Shown: positions 18,683 to 26,038 of the stretch, piece after piece
Numbering within the stretch: position 1 is the first letter of the stretch
Layout of the letters: the number at the start of each line of letters is the position of its first letter
Assembly: GCA_002482535.1 (NCBI GenBank)
Contig: DLGE01000010.1
Location: 1-48,546, forward strand
DNA length: 48,546 nt
Source of the DNA: Peptococcaceae bacterium UBA7702
GTDB lineage: Bacteria; Bacillota; Dehalobacteriia; UBA7702
Direction of reading: 5' to 3'
Made by a program: the position numbers and the translations under genes
Notes under the pieces: generated by a model
Told to the model about the DNA's origin: nothing
Databases searched by the model: none
What the model saw: only the letters and a program-made list of their open reading frames with translations

Positions 18683-19588
18683 TTAAAACTGCATTTCAGG
18701 GAAGAAAAAAGCGGCAAGTTCCCGTAAATCGGAAAGTGTATTCCAGGAGGCGATCAGGTTTTTCAATTCTGTCCGCTGGGCGGCAGGTAGACTTCGATAG
18801 GCCTCCATGGCGTTGTCCGCCCCTAAGCGGTAATCATAGCGGGTATCCTGCAGGTAGGCTTCCATATTGGCGATCATGCTTTCCACAATCGCCCCTTGAG
18901 CCGTATTGCATTGATCCAGCACATGGTATTTCATATTGAGGATCACAGAGTAGATCATATTCCGCTGCTCCGCAGGGGGCGTGTAAGAGGCGAACCGGGC
19001 CAGCGCCATACATACCTCACCCCGTGTGGCGTTGCTTCTCGCATAAAAGTTGCCGCCGGCGTCCAAAGGCAGAATGCCATTCCAAACGATTTTTCTGACG
19101 TCATTATCCGCCCAGCTGGAAATTGGGTCGCCGATCGGCATCAGGCTATCCAGATGCCTAATGGGGATATTGACCAACCGGGTGATAAAAGCGCAGGTTT
19201 CTTCTTTTGTGACATTCCTCTGGGGACGGAAGGTCTGATCGGGATAACCGTTGATATAACCTACCCCGTTGGCCTTGAGTACTTCCTCGTAGAACCACTG
19301 AGAGGAAGAGACATCTTTAAAACGCACGTTGCTGTCTTTGGCGCTGTAATGGAAAACGCGGTTGATCACGGTAATCAGTTCCGCTCTGGTGATGGGACGA
19401 TCGGGCCTCATGGTGCCGTCAGGATAACCTTTGATGCTGCCCTCTTCCACAAGCTTTTCCACAGCGGTATAACAGGGATCAGAGGTTGACAGATCCGAAA
19501 AGCTGCTTGCCGCCAAAAGATCCTGGGGAAAAAGCAATACGATGGACAAAAACAGGAAGAAAGGTATGGTTTTGAAAGAAAATTTCAT
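18683..19588 (-). CDS. Secreted protein with three SLH domains
   Basis: A 301-residue protein: signal peptide (1-26, ending LLAASS), then three S-layer homology repeats at about 30-85, 90-145 and 150-200 with the usual GYPDGTMRP, ITRAEL and GYPDQTFRP landmarks. The C-terminal 100 residues are helical with no known domain. SLH triplets bind secondary wall polymer, often pyruvylated. It starts 18 nt after the preceding SLH gene and precedes wzz, so wall anchoring and polymer synthesis share one transcript. The helical tail may be an adaptor to the biosynthetic machinery; this is speculation. Confidence 0.85.
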   Translation of the reverse strand: MKFSFKTIPFFLFLSIVLLFPQDLLAASSFSDLSTSDPCYTAVEKLVEEGSIKGYPDGTMRPDRPITRAELITVINRVFHYSAKDSNVRFKDVSSSQWFYEEVLKANGVGYINGYPDQTFRPQRNVTKEETCAFITRLVNIPIRHLDSLMPIGDPISSWADNDVRKIVWNGILPLDAGGNFYARSNATRGEVCMALARFASYTPPAEQRNMIYSVILNMKYHVLDQCNTAQGAIVESMIANMEAYLQDTRYDYRLGADNAMEAYRSLPAAQRTELKNLIASWNTLSDLRELAAFFFPEMQF

Positions 19589-19606
19589 GGTCTCACTTCC
19601 CCATGG

Positions 19607-21343
19607 TCAAATCGTCTTTTTCTGAATGGTCACTTGAGCGGATTTTCCGCTGGTGGAATCCATTCTCAAGGTCACGGTATTGTCTTCACCGCATTTCGCA
19701 AAGAATTGGTCTACGGTATCGCCGGTCCACAAGATATTATTGATAAAATAAGCGCCGATGTCTCTCTGATTCGTTAGTGTTCCCGCCTTGCAGGAGAGGG
19801 TGAAGCTTACGGTGGCCCCTGACGTTGTCGTGGTTGTCAGATCCATGGCATTCAGATTGCTCACCAGTCTGCTCCGTTCCGCGCTACTCAGCTCACCGGC
19901 ATAGAGCATATTAAGCCCGCCGATGAAATTCTGAAAATCACTGAGGCTGATGTTGGTAGCGCTGAAATTCGGCTTCATGCGGTTGAGCTGCGTGGAGGAA
20001 GCAGAGGTACCGTCGAAAAGATCAATGGCTTCATTCCAGCCATCATTGGACCAAAGAATGACACCGTTAACTTTAAGGGTCTTGAACTCAGCAAGGTTGT
20101 TATTGAAGGGCGTGATCAATTCACTGTTTAATAATGATGCGTTTTTCGGGTCGCAGGCTACAGTATACAGAAAGCCGAAAAGCGTATCATTGGCGCCGTA
20201 AGCAAAGGTAACCGTTTTTTCACTGCCGCCATTGTAGACTACTTTTACAGTAACCACATCTTTTGTCGCCGGGATCTCCGTGGTTGTTTGGTTAATTGGT
20301 ACACTGGACGTAAAATCATTTACATTTTGCTGCACCGTCTGAATGGAACTGCCAGATCCCCCAACAGTTGTAGGCGCGTTGACTTCCATCGACCCGATGG
20401 AACTGTTTTGCAGATCAAAAGAAGAGGTTCCGTTTACCACCATAGCGCCGAAGGAAGAATTGCTACACTGAACAATGCCGCTGATATTTGCCGAACCAAC
20501 CGTCGTGTGACTCATCACGATCTCACCGGAGATGTCCATTCTTACGACTCTGGTTGCGGACAGGCCAATGCTGCCATTTAGCGTGCTTTGGCCCAGCAAA
20601 GAAACGCCGTTCAGATTTAAAGAGGCATTGTTGCCGGTGTTGAGGCCGTTGGGCCGAATTTGATTCGACAGCGTCGTCGTTGCGGCGGATGCCTGCATCC
20701 CGGAAGACAAGGTATCGCCAATGGCCGTGCCGGGGATGATCGTTTCACTGTTGGACATACGTACCAATATAGTGGCCGCTTCCGCTCGGGTTAAATTACC
20801 GCTGGGATTAAATCGCTGGCATTGGTCGCCGACAAAATATCCTTTATTGGCACAAAGCGCGACATCCTCTGCTGCCCAATCCGCGATCAAATTATGATCG
20901 GAGAAGCCGGAAATCCCCGCTCCCGTCGCATTGTCGGGGAGGCAGTTCCCCATCATTTTCGCGGCCTCCTGTCGGGTGATTTTGTTATTGGGGCGGAAAG
21001 TCTGATCCGGATAACCACTGAGAATACCGGCATAAACATTCTTTAATACAGCTTCGTCATACCAGGCCCCGGACATATCCGTAAAATAGTTGGGCACAGC
21101 ATTTTGCAGCTGCATCACCCGAACATAGACCGTTGCCATTTCAGCCCGGGTGATATATCCATCAGGTTTGAAGGTTCCATCGGAATAACCGTAGAAGAGC
21201 CCCTCGGATACCGCTTCCTCAATATACCTTTCTGCCCAATGATCAGAAATGTCCGGAAAGGACGCGGCCATCACTGAGGACGAACAAAGAAAGCAAAATA
21301 CAAGTGTCAATGCAGCAGTCAAAATTCCTCTTGAAATTTTCAT
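19607..21343 (-). CDS. Large SLH-domain surface protein heading the polysaccharide operon
   Basis: A 578-residue secreted protein; ATG 21343 has AAAGGAG 7 nt upstream. The signal peptide (1-26, ends VMAAS) is followed by three SLH repeats (about 28-200). A Ser/Asn/Thr-rich stretch of short repeating beta strands (about 235-335) looks like a small beta-helix. The C-terminal 240 residues are a beta-rich region of unknown fold with two Cys. It is the first gene after the operon promoter, with an about 320-nt leader. Its position suggests it is made together with the wall polymer it binds. Confidence 0.85.
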   Translation of the reverse strand: MKISRGILTAALTLVFCFLCSSSVMAASFPDISDHWAERYIEEAVSEGLFYGYSDGTFKPDGYITRAEMATVYVRVMQLQNAVPNYFTDMSGAWYDEAVLKNVYAGILSGYPDQTFRPNNKITRQEAAKMMGNCLPDNATGAGISGFSDHNLIADWAAEDVALCANKGYFVGDQCQRFNPSGNLTRAEAATILVRMSNSETIIPGTAIGDTLSSGMQASAATTTLSNQIRPNGLNTGNNASLNLNGVSLLGQSTLNGSIGLSATRVVRMDISGEIVMSHTTVGSANISGIVQCSNSSFGAMVVNGTSSFDLQNSSIGSMEVNAPTTVGGSGSSIQTVQQNVNDFTSSVPINQTTTEIPATKDVVTVKVVYNGGSEKTVTFAYGANDTLFGFLYTVACDPKNASLLNSELITPFNNNLAEFKTLKVNGVILWSNDGWNEAIDLFDGTSASSTQLNRMKPNFSATNISLSDFQNFIGGLNMLYAGELSSAERSRLVSNLNAMDLTTTTTSGATVSFTLSCKAGTLTNQRDIGAYFINNILWTGDTVDQFFAKCGEDNTVTLRMDSTSGKSAQVTIQKKTI

Positions 21344-21535
21344 AATAGCACTCCTTTGTCTATTTAGAATGAGTCGCTCTTTTTTGGAAGAGATCATTCT
21401 ATAAATAAATATAATGTTTTTTGTTTGCGCGGTTATGGAATTCGTGGGCTTTTCTCATCATACCGTAAAACAAATTGCTCATCATTTATAAAAAAACAAT
21501 CGTAAATAATCGTTGGAACGGCAAGGGTATCATTT

Positions 21536-21605
21536 GAGGTCCAGGCACCAAATAAGAAGGCAACGCCAAGAACGCGCCGCAGCTTATAGCGGTTTCGGGA
21601 CTTCC
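21536..21605. repeat. Shortened copy of the 22460-22585 palindromic repeat
   Basis: The ends GGTCCAGGCAC and CAGCTTATAGCGGTTT-CG match GGGCCAGGCAC and CAGCTATATGCGGTTTATCG of the element at 22460-22585, but the middle is different or deleted. It lies within the long leader of the polysaccharide operon. It is likely a decayed copy of a non-coding repeat family. Confidence 0.4.
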
Positions 21606-21618
21606 GGCAAAATCAATT

Positions 21619-21714
21619 GGCAACTTTTCTGCTGTTGTATGAAAATCATCAAAAATATTTAGTTATATCTTATTATAGCCAACAAACCGACATATGTCAA
21701 TACATTTTGACATA
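21619..21714. repeat. Degenerate ~95-bp repeat, copy B
   Basis: This is the partner of 59-154, aligned position by position at about three quarters identity. This copy contains the operon promoter described separately and the inverted repeat TGTCAA/TTGACA around the -35 box. The pair brackets the whole polysaccharide locus. Confidence 0.5.
21672..21700 (-). promoter_or_regulatory. Perfect consensus promoter of the polysaccharide operon
   Basis: On the minus strand TTGACA (21700-21695), exactly 17 nt, TATAAT (21677-21672). Transcription would start near 21665 and run about 320 nt before the first start codon at 21343. The -35 box is half of an inverted repeat TGTCAA-N6-TTGACA, a possible operator. 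Confidence 0.8.
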
Positions 21715-21934
21715 AACCGCAGCAAAAACAAAGCTTCATCCTGAATATAAATATTTTACGATGCCATGATTCGATCTATATTCAGATTCCCGCCCCGCGG
21801 CACCAGCGTCCTAAACTTTTGCGCCGGCCACATAAATCAAACTGTCAATGGTAACTTCTCCCAGTAAGCCGCCACGGCCTTGAAAACCCCATTATTTTCT
21901 GATAGTATAATTTCATATCACCAACAGGAAAGGC
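21715..21934 (+). promoter_or_regulatory. Intergenic region with candidate promoter for the DtxR-type gene
   Basis: About 220 nt between the operon promoter and the regulator. A perfect -10 TATAAT lies at 21904-21909. The best -35 (TTGAAA) is 20 nt away, a poor spacing, so the promoter is weak or activator-dependent. I see nothing else here. Confidence 0.4.
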
Positions 21935-22336
21935 ATGTTTATGAATATCTATGAATCCAGTGAAGAGTACCTTGGCACTATTTTAATGCTAAAAGAACGC
22001 AAGGGCAACGTTCGCTCCAGCGATATCACCAATGAAATAAGTTTCGAAAAACCCAGTGTCAGCCACGCCCTGAAACAATTTCAGGAAAAAGGCTACATCA
22101 CCGTAGATGAAGACAGCTTCATCCATTTAACGGTTGCCGGCAGAGACCTCGCCCAACGAATTTGCGAACGCCACAAAGTAGTAGCCCAGATGCTGAAATC
22201 CCTGGGTGTTACCGACGAGACCGCCAAAAAAGACGCGTGCGGGATTGAACAGAACCTCAGTGAGGAAACCTTTGCCCGCATCAAGGAACATCTTTGTAAA
22301 AACGGTATCACCATCAACGAGCCGATAAAAGCTTAA
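21935..22336 (+). CDS. DtxR/MntR-family metal-dependent regulator
   Basis: A 133-residue protein, short for the family, with an N-terminal winged helix (VRSSDITNEISFEKPSVSHALKQF) and a dimerisation/metal domain, without the SH3-like third domain. Ribosome site AGGAAAGGC is 2-8 nt before ATG 21935; ATG 21941 is an alternative. The metal region has ERHKVV and DACGIEQ. The Cys and Glu of DtxR site residues appear kept, but the usual Glu-His pair reads Glu-Gln. This hints at altered metal choice or affinity. Neighbours are not transporters, so its regulon is not evident. Confidence 0.85.
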   Translation: MFMNIYESSEEYLGTILMLKERKGNVRSSDITNEISFEKPSVSHALKQFQEKGYITVDEDSFIHLTVAGRDLAQRICERHKVVAQMLKSLGVTDETAKKDACGIEQNLSEETFARIKEHLCKNGITINEPIKA

Positions 22337-22357
22337 ACACCCATCAGAAAGAAAACC

Positions 22358-22410
22358 ACGCGTTTTTAACGCGTCATCAGAAAGAAACAGCCGTGCGGCC
22401 CGCAAGGCTG
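22358..22410. repeat. Two small hairpins after the DtxR-type gene
   Basis: A 7-bp stem ACGCGTT/AACGCGT with TTT loop (22358-22374) is followed by CAGCC-TGCGG/CCGCAAGGCTG (22388-22410), a diverged copy of the terminator at 192-220. Neither is followed by a strong T run. They may end transcription of the regulator. Confidence 0.45.
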
Positions 22411-22459
22411 TCAGACTGTAGACAAAATACGCGTAAGCAGATTTCGGATTACAGAATGA

Positions 22460-22585
22460 TAGTGCGTTGAGAAACCGTATAGAGCAAGGCGCAGGCAAAG
22501 GGCCAGGCACGCCGTGTACACAAAAGTACTCAAGAGTCTGGACCTTTGACTGGAACACAGCTATATGCGGTTTATCGACACACTA
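22460..22585. repeat. Large imperfect palindromic element (REP/MITE-like)
   Basis: The left part (TAGTGCGTTGAGAAACCG, then AAAGGGCCAGGCA) pairs with the right part (TCTGGACCTTT, then CGGTTTATCGACACACTA), leaving a loop of about 25-30 nt. No ORF is present. A shortened relative is at 21536-21605. The form suggests a non-autonomous palindromic repeat, copy number elsewhere unknown. Confidence 0.55.
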
Positions 22586-22587
22586 AC

Positions 22588-22608
22588 AGCCATGCGGCCC
22601 GCACGGCT
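22588..22608. terminator. Hairpin terminator downstream of trpB2
   Basis: AGCCATGCGG/CCGCACGGCT folds into a GC-rich stem with one mismatch, 26 nt past the trpB2 stop on the minus strand. It belongs to the same hairpin motif as 192-220. No long T run, so efficiency is uncertain. Confidence 0.5.
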
Positions 22609-22633
22609 ATTGCATGATTCATATTTCGTTCAT

Positions 22634-24007
22634 TTACTCCACGTTGGGCAGTTTGGCGAAGCTTGCCGCCAGTTCTTCATCGGTGGGGATGATATCGCTC
22701 ATTTCACCGTTATGATACTTTTCATAAGCCACCATATCGAAGTAACCGGTACCGGTCAAACCGAAGAGAATCGTTTTTTCTTCGCCTTTTGTCTTGCATT
22801 GCAGCGCCTCATCAACGGCGGTACGAATGGCGTGGGCGCTTTCCGGCGCCGGTAGAATGCCTTCGGTGCGGGCAAACTGTTCCGCCGCGTCGAAAACCGC
22901 CGTCTGCTCCACCGATGTGGCTTCCATCAAACCGTCGGCGTAAAGCTGGGAAAGAATGGAGCTCATGCCATGGTAGCGCAGACCGCCGGCGTGATTGGCA
23001 GAGGGAATAAAATCGCTGCCCAAGGTGTACATCTTGGCAAGAGGCGTTACCATACCGGTATCGCAGAAGTCATAAGCGTATTTGCCCCGGGTGAGGCTGG
23101 GGCAGGAAGCCGGTTCCACGGCAATGATACGGTAATCTTTTTCGCCCCGGAGTTTTTCGCCCATAAAGGGAGCGATCAAACCGCCGAGATTGGAACCGCC
23201 GCCGGCACAGCCGATGATGATATCGGGGGTGATGCCGTATTTTTCCAGGGCCTGTTTGGCTTCTAAACCGATGATTGACTGGTGCAGCAACACCTGATTG
23301 AGTACGCTGCCCAAAACGTAGCGGTAGCCTTCACTGGTCACGGCCATTTCCACAGCTTCGGAAATAGCGCAGCCCAGGGAACCGGTGGTGCCGGGATGAT
23401 CCGCTAAGATCTTGCGGCCGATCTGGGTCGTATCCGAAGGAGAGGGGGTAACGGAAGCGCCGTAGGTGCGCATCACCTCTCTGCGGAAGGGTTTTTGTTC
23501 ATAAGAAACCTTGACCATATAAACTTTGCAGTCGAGGTCAAAATAAGCGCAGGCCATGGAAAGAGCAGTCCCCCACTGCCCGGCGCCGGTTTCGGTGGTG
23601 ACGCCTTTTAACCCCTGTTTCTTGGCGTAATACGCCTGGGCCAGGGCGGAATTGAGTTTGTGGCTGCCGCTGGTGTTGTTGCCTTCGAATTTATAATAAA
23701 TCTTTGCCGGGGTGCCGAGGGCTTTTTCTAAATGATAGGCCCGCATCACCGGCGAGGGACGGAACGTCTTGTAATAAGCGATGATCTCTTCGGGAATGGT
23801 AAAATAGGCGGTATCGTTATCGAGTTCCTGTGCCACAAGCTCGTCACAGAAAACAGGGGAAAGCTCTTCCGCTTTCATGGGTTTCAAGGTACCGGGATTC
23901 AAAAGCGGCGCCGGTTTTGTTTTCATATCCGCCCGGACATTATACCATGCCTTGGGCATTTCCGATTCTTCAAGGTAGATTTTGTAGGGAATGGTCTTTT
24001 CGTTCAT
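22634..24007 (-). CDS. trpB: Tryptophan synthase beta chain, TrpB2 type
   Basis: A 457-residue PLP enzyme (fold type II). The Schiff-base Lys117 lies in NNTSGSHKLNSALAQAY; the phosphate-binding Gly loop is CAGGGSNLGG; GAGQWGTALSMA precedes the N-terminal cofactor contacts. The extended N-terminus and length mark the TrpB2 subgroup rather than the shorter TrpB1. TrpB2 condenses indole with serine and often acts without TrpA, and no trpA is present here. ATG 24007 follows AAAAGGAG. A tryptophan-specific T-box precedes it, strong independent support for the role in tryptophan supply. It may salvage indole. Confidence 0.92.
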   Translation of the reverse strand: MNEKTIPYKIYLEESEMPKAWYNVRADMKTKPAPLLNPGTLKPMKAEELSPVFCDELVAQELDNDTAYFTIPEEIIAYYKTFRPSPVMRAYHLEKALGTPAKIYYKFEGNNTSGSHKLNSALAQAYYAKKQGLKGVTTETGAGQWGTALSMACAYFDLDCKVYMVKVSYEQKPFRREVMRTYGASVTPSPSDTTQIGRKILADHPGTTGSLGCAISEAVEMAVTSEGYRYVLGSVLNQVLLHQSIIGLEAKQALEKYGITPDIIIGCAGGGSNLGGLIAPFMGEKLRGEKDYRIIAVEPASCPSLTRGKYAYDFCDTGMVTPLAKMYTLGSDFIPSANHAGGLRYHGMSSILSQLYADGLMEATSVEQTAVFDAAEQFARTEGILPAPESAHAIRTAVDEALQCKTKGEEKTILFGLTGTGYFDMVAYEKYHNGEMSDIIPTDEELAASFAKLPNVE

Positions 24008-24044
24008 GGTTTTTTACTCCTTTTCGCGTTTTTTGCGCGGGACA

Positions 24045-24334
24045 GGATAAAAAAATACCCTCATCCCAAAATACTTCGATTCCTGGGACAAGAGTTTCAC
24101 TCCTGCGGTGCCACCCGGCTTGACGCAATATCTGCGCCCACTCATGCGTACCATCATACGCGGACCTTTTTTAACGAAGGGTTTACTCCGTCTTCCCTAC
24201 TCCTTTGCAAATGAAAAGTTTCGGTTCGCCCTCAAAAGTCCATTCCTTTGTGATTTCCGTACCGCATTCCCAGCTCAAAGCGGCTCTCTGTGACGAAAAA
24301 GACCCAAAGTACTTACTCTTTTTCAACGGTTTAT
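24045..24334 (-). ncRNA. T-box riboswitch, tryptophan specifier
   Basis: On the minus strand the hallmark GGGTGGCACCGC (about 24119-24107) is followed by a terminator stem CTCTTGTCCCA/TGGGATGAGGG and seven T at about 24050-24045. The stem-I specifier region reads GGAATGGAC, with TGG at 24242-24240, the Trp codon, in agreement with the trpB2 gene 40 nt downstream. Uncharged tRNA-Trp would stabilise the antiterminator and allow expression. The 5' boundary is set from the promoter. Confidence 0.88.
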
Positions 24335-24340
24335 AGAGGG

Positions 24341-24369
24341 ATCATACCACGCTGCTATGATGTTGTCAA
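24341..24369 (-). promoter_or_regulatory. Promoter of the T-box-trpB2 transcript
   Basis: TTGACA (24369-24364), 17 nt, TATGAT (24346-24341) on the minus strand, placing the RNA start near 24334, just ahead of T-box stem I. Confidence 0.8.
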
Positions 24370-24449
24370 GAAAAAAATAAAATCTTCCTCCATTTCGCTT
24401 GAGGGCAATGTTTATTTTTGTTATAGTTAAGGGAGAAAGGAGTGGTAAT

Positions 24450-25073
24450 ATGCGCTATCTAAAACGGAAAAGAATGGAAAACGCTGGCAAACCCCGGGGC
24501 TTTTGGGGCAGAAAAACCATGCGAGACATGAATAAAAGCCACAGCGACCTCACCGATTGGGGGCTGTCCTTTCTAAACTTCGGGGAGGACGACGTGATTC
24601 TCGACATTGGCTGCGGCGGCGGCAGAACAGTGCAAAAACTTGCCACGCGAACCAAAGGCAAGGTTTACGGCATCGACCACGCGCCGACGGCGGTTACGAA
24701 ATCACTATGGGTCAATAAAAAGGCGGTGGATAAGGGGCAGGTGGGCATTGTGGAAGCCACCGTTTCCGCACTGCCCTTTGGAGTGGATACCTTTACCAAA
24801 GTGACGGCCATCGAAACCGTTTATTTTTGGCCCGATCTCGTAAACGATCTCAAAGAAGTGCGGCGGGTGCTGAAAAAAGACGGTCAATTATTGATCACCA
24901 CCGAAGACAGGGCCGATTCCGGCAAAACCAAAGATTATGGGGCAATGCCAGGGCAAAACGGCTTTTTCGTCCCCTCCGCCACATCTTTGGCCAAGGCGCT
25001 GAAGGCCGCCGGCTTTCACCGTATCGAAGCGAATATTCGCGGTGAATGGCTTTCCCTCACCGCGAAAAAATAG
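24450..25073 (+). CDS. Class I SAM-dependent methyltransferase
   Basis: A 207-residue protein. ATG 24450 has AAAGGAG 7 nt upstream; a 17-codon longer frame has none. Methyltransf_11-type fold: motif I ILDIGCGGGRTVQKLA near residue 50, VYGIDHAP as motif II region, ETVYFWPDLVNDLKEVRRVLKKDG in the middle. It probably methylates a small molecule or lipid; substrate unknown. It ends in TAG, rare here. The next in-frame stop, nine codons on, is also TAG. It stands alone, divergent from the T-box gene, with a terminator right after it. Confidence 0.85.
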   Translation: MRYLKRKRMENAGKPRGFWGRKTMRDMNKSHSDLTDWGLSFLNFGEDDVILDIGCGGGRTVQKLATRTKGKVYGIDHAPTAVTKSLWVNKKAVDKGQVGIVEATVSALPFGVDTFTKVTAIETVYFWPDLVNDLKEVRRVLKKDGQLLITTEDRADSGKTKDYGAMPGQNGFFVPSATSLAKALKAAGFHRIEANIRGEWLSLTAKK

Positions 25074-25100
25074 GTTCCCGAAACTCTTTTTGTAAAATAG

Positions 25101-25137
25101 ACGTACCGCAAAAGTGCTCAAAACCTTTGCGGTACGT
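25101..25137. terminator. Hairpin terminator
   Basis: ACGTACCGCAAA/TTTGCGGTACGT stem with an 11-13-nt loop, followed by TTCTTTGCTTTTT. It ends the methyltransferase transcript and can also serve the convergent CDGSH gene. Confidence 0.8.
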
Positions 25138-25193
25138 TCTTTGCTTTTTCTGTCATCCTCTAACAGATAACAGCCAAGCTTTCACTCAACAGA

Positions 25194-25880
25194 TCACTCT
25201 TGATCCCGGTATTTCGCTCTGACGTGAGAAGCATCGCAAAAGGGCATATTTTTCGATTTCCCACAGCGGCAGAGCACGACGCGATTGCGCGTCTCGTACA
25301 TCGTGCCGTCGGCGGATTCAATGGGAATGCCCCCCTGCACGAAAATACCGGAACTGACCCTTTGTTCCGGATCCTGGAGCAGATCAATGGCCGGTTCATA
25401 GTGGGGCTCGTGCTCCTTACCGTCTTTATCCACGGCGGTCAGGCGGCCGGTGGGGCAATCGTTGGCGCCCTGTATCACCTCGGCGCAGATTTCCGCGGTC
25501 TTTGATTTATGGGTCAAATCCCAGACATTGCTGTTTTTTCGGTGACAGAAACGGGCAAAGGCGCAGCGGCCGTCGTCAAGGAGATCAACGCCAAAACCGT
25601 AAACGGTATCGGCTCGGTCGTGATACGGTCTCTGTGAAGCCTTTTCTTCGCCCTGAAAACCAATGGCCTGGTGCTCCCCGTCACAGAAAGGCGGGGTTTT
25701 TGTTTTGCCGCAGCGGCAAAGCGTGTAAGTTTCCTTTTGCGGCAGTTCGCGGCCTTTGACATATTCGTATTCCCGTCCCTTGGGCGTGATGATTTTTTCA
25801 CCCAAAGGGACGCCCCCGGAAACAATATAGGGTCCGTTTTTCATGATCTTGATTTTATACTTGTCCTTCGTCTTTTCCAA
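25194..25880 (-). CDS. CDGSH iron-sulfur protein with two CDGSH motifs around a ferredoxin-like domain
   Basis: A 228-residue protein starting at TTG 25880, seven nt after AAAGGAGG; an ATG just upstream is out of frame. Two CDGSH-type 2Fe-2S motifs are clear: CRCGKTKTPPFCDGEH (about 54-69) and CRCGKSKNMPFCDASH near the end. Between them is a Cys-containing region (ARFCHR, NDCPTGRL) that matches the divergent Fer4_19-like mono-cluster domain. This three-part order is known in bacteria, but the function is open; redox or Fe-S handling is likely. It is cytoplasmic and monocistronic. Confidence 0.88.
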   Translation of the reverse strand: MEKTKDKYKIKIMKNGPYIVSGGVPLGEKIITPKGREYEYVKGRELPQKETYTLCRCGKTKTPPFCDGEHQAIGFQGEEKASQRPYHDRADTVYGFGVDLLDDGRCAFARFCHRKNSNVWDLTHKSKTAEICAEVIQGANDCPTGRLTAVDKDGKEHEPHYEPAIDLLQDPEQRVSSGIFVQGGIPIESADGTMYETRNRVVLCRCGKSKNMPFCDASHVRAKYRDQE

Positions 25881-26001
25881 GCCATAACCTCCTTTGTTGT
25901 TTTACAACTTCACTGCCGATCGCTTCTTTTTTTGATAATCTTATCGTAGCCTTTTTTCTCCTATTTGTAAAGTAGGAGTTTGCCGAAAAGTGAAGATTAA
26001 A

Positions 26002-26028
26002 ATTCCCCTTGCCGAAGACAAGGGGAAT
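26002..26028. terminator. Terminator of the SLH surface protein gene
   Basis: ATTCCCCTTG/CAAGGGGAAT stem followed, on the minus strand, by TTTTAATC. It lies about 10 nt past the stop codon. Confidence 0.75.
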
Positions 26029-26038
26029 ACCATGCTTA

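Noticed and set aside
24450..25100. TAG of the methyltransferase as another pyrrolysine codon
   Set aside because: Protein is complete at TAG, and read-through gives only nine residues before another TAG with no family similarity.
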